Source: an uncultured Oscillospiraceae bacterium (lineage in GTDB: Bacteria > Bacillota > Clostridia > Oscillospirales > Acutalibacteraceae). Taken from it: a DNA stretch of 13,208 nt. Below, one piece after another: positions 6,347 to 13,208 of the stretch. Made by a program: the position numbers and the translations under genes. Where the stretch lies: assembly GCA_902461995.1 (NCBI GenBank), contig CABQAA010000023.1, forward strand, positions 1 through 13,208, in the 5' to 3' direction. The notes beneath the pieces are model-generated. The model worked only from the letters and a program-made list of their open reading frames with translations. It was not told the DNA's origin and did no database searches. Position 1 is the stretch's first letter. The number at the start of each line of letters is the position of its first letter.

Positions 6347-7789
6347 ATGGAAAAGATCAAGATCGGGCTGGTGGGTACCAGCCAACTGAGCTTCCCTGGG
6401 GATAAGCAAGGCGCCTTCCAACGGGGGGCCGAGGGGATGGAGCGGCTCGCCAAAACGCTGGACTTTGAGCTCACGGTGTATCCGGAGACGGTGATCACCC
6501 GGGAAGATGCCCAGCGGGCGGTGGCGGTGATGGAGGGGGAGCGGATCGATTTTCTGCTGGTACAGCACACCTCCTATACCTCGGGCCATGTCTCGCCGGT
6601 TCTGGCGAAAATCAAGGCCCGGGTCGGGTATTGGGCTATTCCCGAGGACGGACGGGAGGGCGTCGTGCCCTTCAATTCCTTCTGCAGCGTGAATATGCAT
6701 ATGGGGATCGTGGCGCATTACTTGCGGGATTACGGCATCAAAATCAAATGGTTTTTCGGCAATGCGGAAGATCCGGACTTTGTCCGTCGACTCTCCGTCA
6801 CAGTGAGGGCCTTGACCGCCATTAAAAATTTGTGTGCCTCCCGGGTGGCCCTGATCGGGGGGATCGCGCCCGGCTTCAACGATCTATACGACGACGAACG
6901 GAATATCAACAAGCGCTTCGAGGGGCTGTATTTCAACCGGCTGCACGAGTATTCCGAGATCAAGGACCGCGCCCTTGCCTATCCGGACGCACAGGCGGAA
7001 AAGGTCGCTGAGAGCATGGTCTCCTGCTCCGGCGGGATCCTCAACGACGCGGCCAAAAAGACCCTGGTCGTCAGCGCCCGCATTTACATGGCCTACCGCG
7101 ACTTCATAAGTGAAAACCGGTACGACGCCCTGGCGGTCAGCTGCTGGCCGAAATTCCAGGAAGACTTCGAGTATTCCGTCTGCTCGGTGGTAGGCCAGCT
7201 CAACGACGAGGGCACGGTGGTGTCCTGTGAGGGCGATGTGCTCAGCGCCATCAGTATGCTGGCGCTGCGGTATCTGGCGGGGGGGCAGCCGGTGATGCTG
7301 ATGGATCTGGGTGCCTTTGACCCGGCTGACGATTCCCTGCTGCTGTGGCACTGCGGTCCGGCGGCCTCGCACTTCTGCCGGCGGAACGGCTATAAACTCA
7401 GCGTCAACTATCACGGTATGGCGCACGAACCCGGCAAGGGTGTCACCTCCTGCTCGGGCGTGACGCGGGATATGGTGTTCGATGAAAACGATGTCACGGT
7501 CATGCGCTTTTCCGGCGAATGCGACCGGCTGCTGCAGATGGGCGGGCGGTTCATGGGCGATAAAAAGCCCAGCTTTTATGGTTCCCGCGGCTGGATGGAC
7601 GGCCTGACCCTGAACGGGGATCCCGTTTCGGCCAAGGATGCGGTCAACACCCTGCTGGTCAGCGGCTTCCAGCATCATTTCCCGGTGGTGCTCGGCCATT
7701 ACGTGCAGGAGATCAAGGAAATGGCCGCCTGGTTGGGCCTGGACGCCATCCAGAAAATTCCATATGAGGACAGCCTCCAAATCCTGTAA
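6347..7789 (+). CDS. L-fucose/L-arabinose isomerase-like sugar isomerase
   Basis: The 480-residue product resembles the fucose/arabinose isomerase superfamily, metal-dependent enzymes that turn aldoses into ketoses. Likely metal or catalytic residues are Glu295 (SCEGD), Asp320 (MLMDLG), the LWHCG motif around His335, and His443/His444 (GFQHHFP); the Glu-Asp-His pattern is closer to FucI than to AraA. It is shorter than E. coli FucI (about 590) and close to AraA (about 500). ATG 6347 is preferred because AAAGG ends nine bases before it; ATG 6338 overlaps the kinase stop. It is the second gene of the kinase operon, 21 bases from the GatZ-like gene. Family members act on fucose, arabinose, galactose and others, so the substrate stays open. 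Confidence 0.75.
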   Translation: MEKIKIGLVGTSQLSFPGDKQGAFQRGAEGMERLAKTLDFELTVYPETVITREDAQRAVAVMEGERIDFLLVQHTSYTSGHVSPVLAKIKARVGYWAIPEDGREGVVPFNSFCSVNMHMGIVAHYLRDYGIKIKWFFGNAEDPDFVRRLSVTVRALTAIKNLCASRVALIGGIAPGFNDLYDDERNINKRFEGLYFNRLHEYSEIKDRALAYPDAQAEKVAESMVSCSGGILNDAAKKTLVVSARIYMAYRDFISENRYDALAVSCWPKFQEDFEYSVCSVVGQLNDEGTVVSCEGDVLSAISMLALRYLAGGQPVMLMDLGAFDPADDSLLLWHCGPAASHFCRRNGYKLSVNYHGMAHEPGKGVTSCSGVTRDMVFDENDVTVMRFSGECDRLLQMGGRFMGDKKPSFYGSRGWMDGLTLNGDPVSAKDAVNTLLVSGFQHHFPVVLGHYVQEIKEMAAWLGLDAIQKIPYEDSLQIL

Positions 7790-7810
7790 AATGAGAGAGG
7801 ATGAGATACC

Positions 7811-9082
7811 ATGAAGAATGCCATGACCATACGTGAGATGATGTCGGCCGCCCGAGAGCTCAAACAACAAGGGGAACGCTTTACCCTGCTCGGGGTGGGC
7901 CCCATGTCCAAGACCCTGCTGACCGCCGCCCTCTCGCTGGCGAAGGAGCGGGATTTCCCGCTCATGCTGATCGCCAGCCGCAACCAGGTGGACAGCGATG
8001 AATTCGGGCACGGCTATGTGTGCGGATGGGATCAGGATCGGTTCGTGCGGGATGTGGAGGCCGCCGCGGCGTCGGTGGGATTTGACGGTCTTGTATATCT
8101 CTGCCGTGACCACGGAGGCCCGTGGCAGCGGGATGAGGAGCGGGCCGCCGGCCTGCCGGTGGAAGAGGCGATGGAGATCTGCCTGCGCTCCTATAAGCAC
8201 GATATGGACAGCGGCTTCGACCTGCTGCACATCGATCCCACCAAGGACCCGCATATAAAAGGGACCGTCCCGCTGGAACTGGTGCTGGACCGCACGGCAG
8301 AGCTCATCGGGGAGCTGGAACGCTACCGTCTGGAAAAGGGCCTCCCCGAGATCGGGTATGAGGCGGGCACCGAAGAAACCAACGGCGGGCTGACGTCGGT
8401 GGAGGCTTTCAGCGATTTTGTGGACCGACTGGTGGCCCTGATGGCAAGCAAAGGCCTGCAGCCGCCCGAGTTCGTGGTCGGACAGACCGGAACCCTGACC
8501 CGGCTGACCGAAAACGTGGGCCATTTCAATCGGGAAAACGCCCGGCGGCTTTCGGAAAACGCCGAAAAACACGGCGTGGGCATCAAGGAGCACAACGGGG
8601 ATTATCTCTCCGACGCCTTGCTGCTGGAGCATTTGCCCCTCGGCGTGACGGCGATGAATGTGGCGCCGGAATTCGGGGTGGTCGAAACCCGGGCCTGGCT
8701 GACACTGGCCAAGGTCGAGACTCAGCATATCGATGCCGGCCGGCGGTCGGATCTGACGGCTCGGATGACCGAGCAGGCGGTCGGGTGCGAGCGATGGCGC
8801 AAATGGATGGTGGGAGAGACCATGTCCCTGCCGGTAGAGGAGGCCCTGAAGGACGCGGAACTTTCGGCGCAGATCACCGACATCTGCGGGCATTATACCT
8901 ACGAGATCCCGGCTGTCCGGGAGGCCATGGATGTCCTGCGGAGCAACCTGGCCGATCTCGGGATCGATGCGGATGCCTATGTCGCCTGTAAAATCAAGGC
9001 CTCCCTGGATCGGTATGCCTATTGTTTCGGGCTGTATGGCCTGACCGGTAAGCTGATAAGGAAAAATAGTGGAGAAAAATAG
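7811..9082 (+). CDS. GatZ/KbaZ-family protein, possible ketose 4-epimerase
   Basis: This 423-residue protein is a divergent member of the family annotated as the tagatose-bisphosphate aldolase non-catalytic subunit (Tagatose_6_P_K, PF08013). Conserved blocks are NQVD (58-61), RDHGGP (99-104), HID (140-142), AGTEE (185-189), QTG (225-227), EHNGDY (260-265) and NVAPEFG (283-289). They parallel NQVN, GGDHLGP, HLD, GTE, EAHSTDY and KVGPALT in E. coli GatZ. No GatY/KbaY catalytic subunit is encoded in the window, so a chaperone role is doubtful. Several family members are reported to be epimerases at ketose C4 or on tagaturonate, and that is the more likely role here. It is co-transcribed with the isomerase (21-base gap, GAGAGG before ATG). 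Confidence 0.75.
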   Translation: MKNAMTIREMMSAARELKQQGERFTLLGVGPMSKTLLTAALSLAKERDFPLMLIASRNQVDSDEFGHGYVCGWDQDRFVRDVEAAAASVGFDGLVYLCRDHGGPWQRDEERAAGLPVEEAMEICLRSYKHDMDSGFDLLHIDPTKDPHIKGTVPLELVLDRTAELIGELERYRLEKGLPEIGYEAGTEETNGGLTSVEAFSDFVDRLVALMASKGLQPPEFVVGQTGTLTRLTENVGHFNRENARRLSENAEKHGVGIKEHNGDYLSDALLLEHLPLGVTAMNVAPEFGVVETRAWLTLAKVETQHIDAGRRSDLTARMTEQAVGCERWRKWMVGETMSLPVEEALKDAELSAQITDICGHYTYEIPAVREAMDVLRSNLADLGIDADAYVACKIKASLDRYAYCFGLYGLTGKLIRKNSGEK

Positions 9083-9103
9083 CAAAAACATCGACACAAG
9101 TAC

Positions 9104-9150
9104 TTGACGTTTGCGGCAACTTGCTGTAATATATAAACAAATGATATAAT
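9104..9150 (+). promoter_or_regulatory. Promoter(s) and operator of the GH2 gene
   Basis: TTGCTG (9121-9126) and TATAAT (9145-9150) are 18 bases apart with extended -10 TGA. A second overlapping candidate is TTGACG (9104-9109), 17 bases, TAATAT (9127-9132). The operator-like pair TATATA (9130-9135), seven bases, GATATA (9143-9148) has one mismatch from the pattern at the two upstream promoters. There is no terminator between the GatZ-like gene and this promoter, so the hydrolase may be read both from here and by readthrough. Confidence 0.65.
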
Positions 9151-9195
9151 TAAACGCAAAATACCGGCCCACGCGGCTGGAAGGGAAGTGGGAGG

Positions 9196-11532
9196 ATGGA
9201 AGAACAGGCGGAAAAGACACCTGCGGAGGGCAGCCGCATCCGGCGATCTTTGTCTACCTGGTGGGAGTATCGCGTCAACGGCGGCCCGCTGGAACAAAAG
9301 AAAGTGCCGTTTTCGGCCTTTTGCGTGGGGGAGTCGGCGTGCAGGCTGACTTTTTCGGTCCCAGATGGGCCTCCGGGCCGGATTTTGCTGTGTTTTGAAG
9401 GCATTACATATGCAGCTGAGGTCGAGCTCAACGGCCGTTTTCTCGGAGAAATGCGCCCCTATTGCCCTTACGATTTCGATATCACGGGCCTTCTGTCCCG
9501 CACCGATAACACCCTGACGGTCGCCCTGCGGGATATGGGCCTCCCCTTCGGCCCGGCGGAGGGCTGGGAGAACTACGGCGGCATCATCCGGGAGGTTTAT
9601 CTCCAATATATACCAGACGTTTATATAAAGGACTATTGTTGGCGTCCGGCGCTCTCCGGGGATCTCCAGCAGGCGCAGTGCCGCCTGGAGGTCTTCCCGG
9701 ACGGAGAAGACTTCGCCGGCTATACCGCGAAAGCCCGGCTGCTTGACGGCGGCGCCTGTGTCGCCGAAACAGAGAGCAGGGACAGCTTCGTTCTGGAGTG
9801 GACGTTGGAGCATCCCCGCCTCTGGTCCCCGGCATCCCCCCATCTCTACACGCTGGAAATTCAGCTTCTGCGCGGGGGACGGGTGGTGGACGTTCTCAGC
9901 GAGCAGGTCGGATTTAAGGACCTGCGGATACAGGGGAACCGCTTTCTGCTCAATGGGGAGCCCTTCTTTCTCATCGGGGTCTGCCGGCACGATACCTGGG
10001 GCCTCGACGGCGGGCACACGCTGACCGAGGAACAGATGCGAAGGGACATGCGGATGATTAAAAACACCGGGGCCAATTACGTGCGCCTGGTGCATTATCC
10101 CCACAATCGGCGGATCGTCGAATTGGCCGACGAGTTCGGCCTGCTGGTGAGCGAGGAGCCGGGCCTGTGGGATTCCGACCTGACCAACCCCGCCGTCACC
10201 GCGGCCGCCCTGGAGGTGCTCGAACGCACGGTCAAACGGGACCGCAACCGCGTGTCAGTGGCGTTTTGGCTGGCCTTCAACGAGTGCCGCTTCACGCCGG
10301 AGTTCCTGGCCGATGCGGCAGCGGTCTGCCGCCGGTACGATACCCGGATGGTGTCTGGGGCCAACTTCATGAACCTTAAACGGACCAAGGAGCTGTTTAC
10401 CGAGCAGCACATCGATTTCTATACCTTTCATCCTTACGGAGACCAGACCACCTCGGTCACTGCAGGGGTGGATGCCGAGACGGGCCCGGTTTCCCTCCGG
10501 ACGGTCTTCGAAACGCTGGACGACAAGCCGCTGGTTTTCACCGAATGGGGCGGCTGGCCGGTGATGGGCAACCCCACCCTGTTCGGCCGCTTTATGGACG
10601 TGATGTTCGAGGCCGGAGAGAGCGGGGAGCGGGGAAAAACCCTCGCGGGTATGGCATATTGGTCATGGGCGGATATCGTCGAGACCAACCGCGGCCTGCC
10701 GGCCTGCCGGGACGGCATCCTCAACGAAGGGCTGGTGGATGTGGACCGGAACCCGCGGGGCAACCTGGATGTCTTTACGCGAAAGATCGCGGAACGCGGC
10801 CTGCCGCGTGTCCGCCCGTCCGGCCGTCTGGAAGTCCTGAGCGGCTGCGCGGCCCGGGTGGGGGCGGCCTATCGGACGGTGGCGCTGCCCGCCGCGGACA
10901 GCAGCGCGGAATGGACCGTTCTGCTGGAGCGTGCGGAGGCCCTGCTCGGCCGTTGCCATAAAAAGGCCCGCAGGCTGACGCATGGTCCCGTGCTGCCGGA
11001 GGATTGCCGCTCTATGGGGACTCTGCCTGTCGATCTGCGCCAAGGCAGACCACTGGTGATGTGGCACGCCACAGAAGAGGTGGAAATCCCGGTAGGCTTC
11101 TCGGCTGATGCCCTTTACTTTATCGGCCAGGCCAGTCTTTTGGCGGGCTATCCCCTCTGCGGGGAAAAGGAAGCGGAGGCGGCCCGGTACGACATCGTAT
11201 TCGAGGACGGCGGCGTCCAGAGCATCCCGCTGAGGGATGGCGTGGAATTCGCCTCCGCCTTCGGCCTGGCGGGACCCTCTCGCATCGACCCTCGGGCAAG
11301 GCGGGCGGTGCGCACTCTGCAAGTGTCATATGACCTCAACTGGGAGGTCTACTATCTGAATACCCTCCGGGTGGAGCTGCCGAGGGGACGGCTGGTCAAG
11401 AGTATCCGAATCCGGCCGCTTCTCGAGGAATACGCGCTGCTTCTCTATGGCATCACAGCGGAACTTCTCGACGAGAACGGGATTTGTCAGACACATCGTG
11501 TGGGGCTGAATTCCTCCTCATCTGTATTGTAA
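9196..11532 (+). CDS. Glycoside hydrolase family 2 enzyme, cytoplasmic
   Basis: This 778-residue beta-glycosidase has the GH2 domain order: sugar-binding jelly-roll (about 30-145), immunoglobulin-like sandwich (about 150-245), TIM barrel (about 246-530) and a C-terminal domain of about 250 residues. The acid/base is Glu363 (FNE, after WLA) and the nucleophile Glu450 (VFTEWGG); RLVHYPHNRR near residue 300 is typical of the barrel. Both catalytic glutamates are present, so it should be active. GH2 covers beta-galactosidase, beta-glucuronidase and beta-mannosidase, and I cannot choose safely. No signal peptide is seen, so the substrate must be imported, which fits the sugar-binding lipoprotein gene downstream. 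GGGAGG touches the ATG, with a better-spaced AAGGGAAG farther upstream. Confidence 0.88.
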   Translation: MEEQAEKTPAEGSRIRRSLSTWWEYRVNGGPLEQKKVPFSAFCVGESACRLTFSVPDGPPGRILLCFEGITYAAEVELNGRFLGEMRPYCPYDFDITGLLSRTDNTLTVALRDMGLPFGPAEGWENYGGIIREVYLQYIPDVYIKDYCWRPALSGDLQQAQCRLEVFPDGEDFAGYTAKARLLDGGACVAETESRDSFVLEWTLEHPRLWSPASPHLYTLEIQLLRGGRVVDVLSEQVGFKDLRIQGNRFLLNGEPFFLIGVCRHDTWGLDGGHTLTEEQMRRDMRMIKNTGANYVRLVHYPHNRRIVELADEFGLLVSEEPGLWDSDLTNPAVTAAALEVLERTVKRDRNRVSVAFWLAFNECRFTPEFLADAAAVCRRYDTRMVSGANFMNLKRTKELFTEQHIDFYTFHPYGDQTTSVTAGVDAETGPVSLRTVFETLDDKPLVFTEWGGWPVMGNPTLFGRFMDVMFEAGESGERGKTLAGMAYWSWADIVETNRGLPACRDGILNEGLVDVDRNPRGNLDVFTRKIAERGLPRVRPSGRLEVLSGCAARVGAAYRTVALPAADSSAEWTVLLERAEALLGRCHKKARRLTHGPVLPEDCRSMGTLPVDLRQGRPLVMWHATEEVEIPVGFSADALYFIGQASLLAGYPLCGEKEAEAARYDIVFEDGGVQSIPLRDGVEFASAFGLAGPSRIDPRARRAVRTLQVSYDLNWEVYYLNTLRVELPRGRLVKSIRIRPLLEEYALLLYGITAELLDENGICQTHRVGLNSSSSVL

Positions 11533-11564
11533 AGCCCCGAAAACCGACGTTTTCCGGCGGGCTT
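11532..11564 (+). terminator. Hairpin after the GH2 gene, no T-run
   Basis: AAGCCC (11532-11537) pairs with GGGCTT (11559-11564) and GAAAAC (11539-11544) with GTTTTC (11549-11554) around a CGAC loop, with unpaired bases between. The lack of a following T-run makes it a weak terminator or a transcript-processing hairpin. The rest of the 131-base gap before the lipoprotein gene shows no clear promoter. Confidence 0.4.
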
Positions 11565-11663
11565 GTCCGGCACAACCCCCAAATCGGCATACCGGATCAA
11601 TTCATTCTGCATTGGCACAAAACCCTGAGAAGGAATCCATACTGTATTTTGGGAGGTATATCT

Positions 11664-13166
11664 ATGGGAAAGAGCAAACTCCGCATCCTGTCGTGTCTGT
11701 CGGCCGCCCTTCTGCTGTGCGGCCTCGGCGCCTGTAAACCCGGGGAGAAAACCCCTGCCTCCGGAACAAACCCCAGTTCCGCCGGCACCAGCACCGCCTC
11801 CAAGGAGGTCATCTTCGGCTCCCACTATATCCCCACCTGGGATCCGACCTATGTCGATCCCGTGACCGGGGACATCGCGGTTTCACCGGAGCAGATGGAG
11901 GTCATCGAGGCGGCGACTAAAGCCGTCAAGGACCAGCTCGGCGTCACCATCAAATGGGTGCAGTGGGAGCACGGCGTCGGAGAGGACCTGCTCCCGAGCG
12001 TCCTGTCCGGCAAGCCGATCTGTGACCTCGCGATGGTCTCCAACGCCAGCCAGGGCGGCCTGATCGAGCAAGGGATCCTCCAGAGCCTGGAATCCTATGC
12101 CGATATCTTCACCGGCGACGAGGACGCCGCCTGGATGCTGATGGATCCTGTCTTCGGCAAACGGCTGTTCCTGAATTTTGAGCTCTCCTATCTCCGCACC
12201 GGTCCGCTGCTTTTCAACATCACGTATATCGAACAGGTGGACGCCCTGAAGGAAAACGGGAAGACGGTCTACCCTACCGACCTGTATAAACAGGGCAAAT
12301 GGACCTGGTCGGTGTTCCAGGATTACCTGACCAAGATCAAGGCCTATTTTGCCGACAAGCCGGCGCCCATCCGCCCCGACAAGATGATTAACGCGTTCGA
12401 GTCGGATTACCGTTTTTCCATCCGGGCGGCCATGCTGGCCTCGGGTGTTCCGATCTATGGGAAGAACGGCTTTGAAAAGTGTACGTCATCCGAGGCGGTC
12501 AAGGCGGTCAACTTCGTCAAGGATCTTGTGGATAAAAAGCTGCTAATCAGTGAGCTGGAAAACAGCATCTACCCCGGCTTCACCTGGGCGGACAATAACT
12601 TCGCCAACGGCGAAGCGGTCTTCCTCGATTCGAGGCAGTGGACGGCTCAGGGCTGTGGCTCCCAGCTGGCCTCCCGCGGTGAAAGTATGGGTCTGGTTCC
12701 GTGGCCCCGTCCCGACGACTATGCCGCCGACGACCCCCGGTATCAGCAGGTCTCCACCCCCAACGATTCCTTCATCCTGCTCAAAGGCGTGTCCGAAGAG
12801 CAGTCCCGGCTGGCGCTCGAGGCATATAAGATCTATTTCCAGACCTACTACGCCGCCAAGTCCGGCGGCAGCAAATCGATGGACTTCTTCTCCGATGAAA
12901 ACGCTGAAAAGGAAGCCATTGAAAAGAACCTCGACATCTTCCATGAGAAGATCGGCCCGGATATCCTGGAGATCTTTAAGAACTACTGCCCCATGGAATT
13001 CAATGACTATTCCATGATGCTCAGCCAAATGTACGGCTTTACCGAGATTGCAGGCAAGTCCATTTACGAGGGGACGTCCTCCTTTGAGGTCGGTATCGCG
13101 GAAAACATCGGCGCTCTGAACGAAGCCATCGGCAAGATCGAGGCGGCGGCCGAAGCCATAAAGTAG
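11664..13166 (+). CDS. ABC-importer substrate-binding lipoprotein (family 1)
   Basis: This 500-residue protein begins with a lipoprotein signal peptide: basic GKSKLR, a hydrophobic stretch to residue 22, then lipobox LGAC with lipidated Cys24. A Ser/Thr/Gly/Pro-rich linker follows. The mature part has the features of family 1 extracellular solute-binding proteins, including GKWTWSVFQDYLTKI (hinge-region W-T-W pattern) and a late EAIGKIEAAAEAI helix. It would catch an oligosaccharide or glycoside outside the membrane and pass it to an ABC permease. GGGAGG seven bases before ATG 11664 fixes the start; the frame opens earlier inside the GH2 gene. The permease and ATPase genes are not in the window and are probably downstream. 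Confidence 0.88.
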   Translation: MGKSKLRILSCLSAALLLCGLGACKPGEKTPASGTNPSSAGTSTASKEVIFGSHYIPTWDPTYVDPVTGDIAVSPEQMEVIEAATKAVKDQLGVTIKWVQWEHGVGEDLLPSVLSGKPICDLAMVSNASQGGLIEQGILQSLESYADIFTGDEDAAWMLMDPVFGKRLFLNFELSYLRTGPLLFNITYIEQVDALKENGKTVYPTDLYKQGKWTWSVFQDYLTKIKAYFADKPAPIRPDKMINAFESDYRFSIRAAMLASGVPIYGKNGFEKCTSSEAVKAVNFVKDLVDKKLLISELENSIYPGFTWADNNFANGEAVFLDSRQWTAQGCGSQLASRGESMGLVPWPRPDDYAADDPRYQQVSTPNDSFILLKGVSEEQSRLALEAYKIYFQTYYAAKSGGSKSMDFFSDENAEKEAIEKNLDIFHEKIGPDILEIFKNYCPMEFNDYSMMLSQMYGFTEIAGKSIYEGTSSFEVGIAENIGALNEAIGKIEAAAEAIK

Positions 13167-13176
13167 CAGGCTCTGC

Positions 13177-13206
13177 CCGGCCGGGACGGCCTATTGTCCC
13201 GGCCGG
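13177..13206 (+). terminator. Strong GC hairpin after the lipoprotein gene
   Basis: An 11-bp perfect stem (13177-13187 with 13196-13206) encloses an 8-nt loop, ten bases after the stop codon. The window ends before any T-run could be seen. It is either a terminator or the kind of intercistronic hairpin that protects binding-protein mRNA and lowers expression of downstream permease genes. Confidence 0.65.
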
Positions 13207-13208
13207 CA

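Noticed and set aside
6884..9220. A 778-codon open frame on the minus strand
   Set aside because: It lies opposite the isomerase and GatZ-like genes, has no recognisable domain or RBS, and is a shadow of high-GC codon usage.
9019..10104. A 361-codon minus-strand open frame over the GH2 gene
   Set aside because: No motif, no RBS, low-complexity His/Pro/Gln-rich composition typical of antisense shadows.
11484..11663. Upstream extension of the lipoprotein frame into the GH2 gene
   Set aside because: The signal peptide and RBS place the start at 11664; the extension would bury the signal peptide.

Overview
The window looks like a chromosomal segment of an anaerobic gut-type Firmicute (class Clostridia, probably near Oscillospiraceae/Ruminococcaceae). 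The grounds are strong AGGAGG-type ribosome binding sites, TTGACA/TATAAT promoters, a Tn4451-like recombinase remnant, a PnuC-type vitamin permease and a lipoprotein-fed sugar locus. The genus cannot be fixed from sequence alone. The sugar genes are clearly richer in GC than the mobile-element part.

Region 1 (1-2791) is a decayed mobile element. About 1 kb without a convincing gene carries a dense series of hairpins and seven same-strand copies of ATATGAC. Then comes a tyrosine recombinase (1070-2179) whose reading frame runs straight into a small TnpW-like protein. Next is a promoter enclosed in a long compound inverted repeat, followed by a TnpX-type large serine recombinase that has lost its middle and is frameshifted (2274-2791).

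Region 2 (2910-3752, minus strand) is a single PnuC-family permease gene. It has a near-consensus promoter and a leader of about 100 nt ending in an intrinsic terminator just before the ribosome binding site, so it is probably controlled by transcription attenuation.

Region 3 (3882-13208, plus strand) is a carbohydrate-use locus. It encodes a ROK-family repressor, a ROK sugar kinase, an L-fucose/L-arabinose-isomerase-like enzyme, a GatZ/KbaZ-family protein without its usual GatY/KbaY partner, a cytoplasmic family 2 glycoside hydrolase, and a lipoprotein sugar-binding protein of an ABC importer whose permeases would lie beyond the right edge. Three promoters in this locus (repressor, kinase operon, hydrolase) share TATAT(C/A)-N7-GATATA overlapping an extended -10 box. 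The simplest reading is one operator for the locus's own ROK repressor.

Working model (inference): an imported glycoside is cut inside the cell by the GH2 enzyme. The freed aldose is isomerised to a ketose, the GatZ-like protein acts as a ketose 4-epimerase, and the ROK kinase phosphorylates the product. Galactose to tagatose to fructose to fructose 6-phosphate is one concrete version. The true sugar is unknown.
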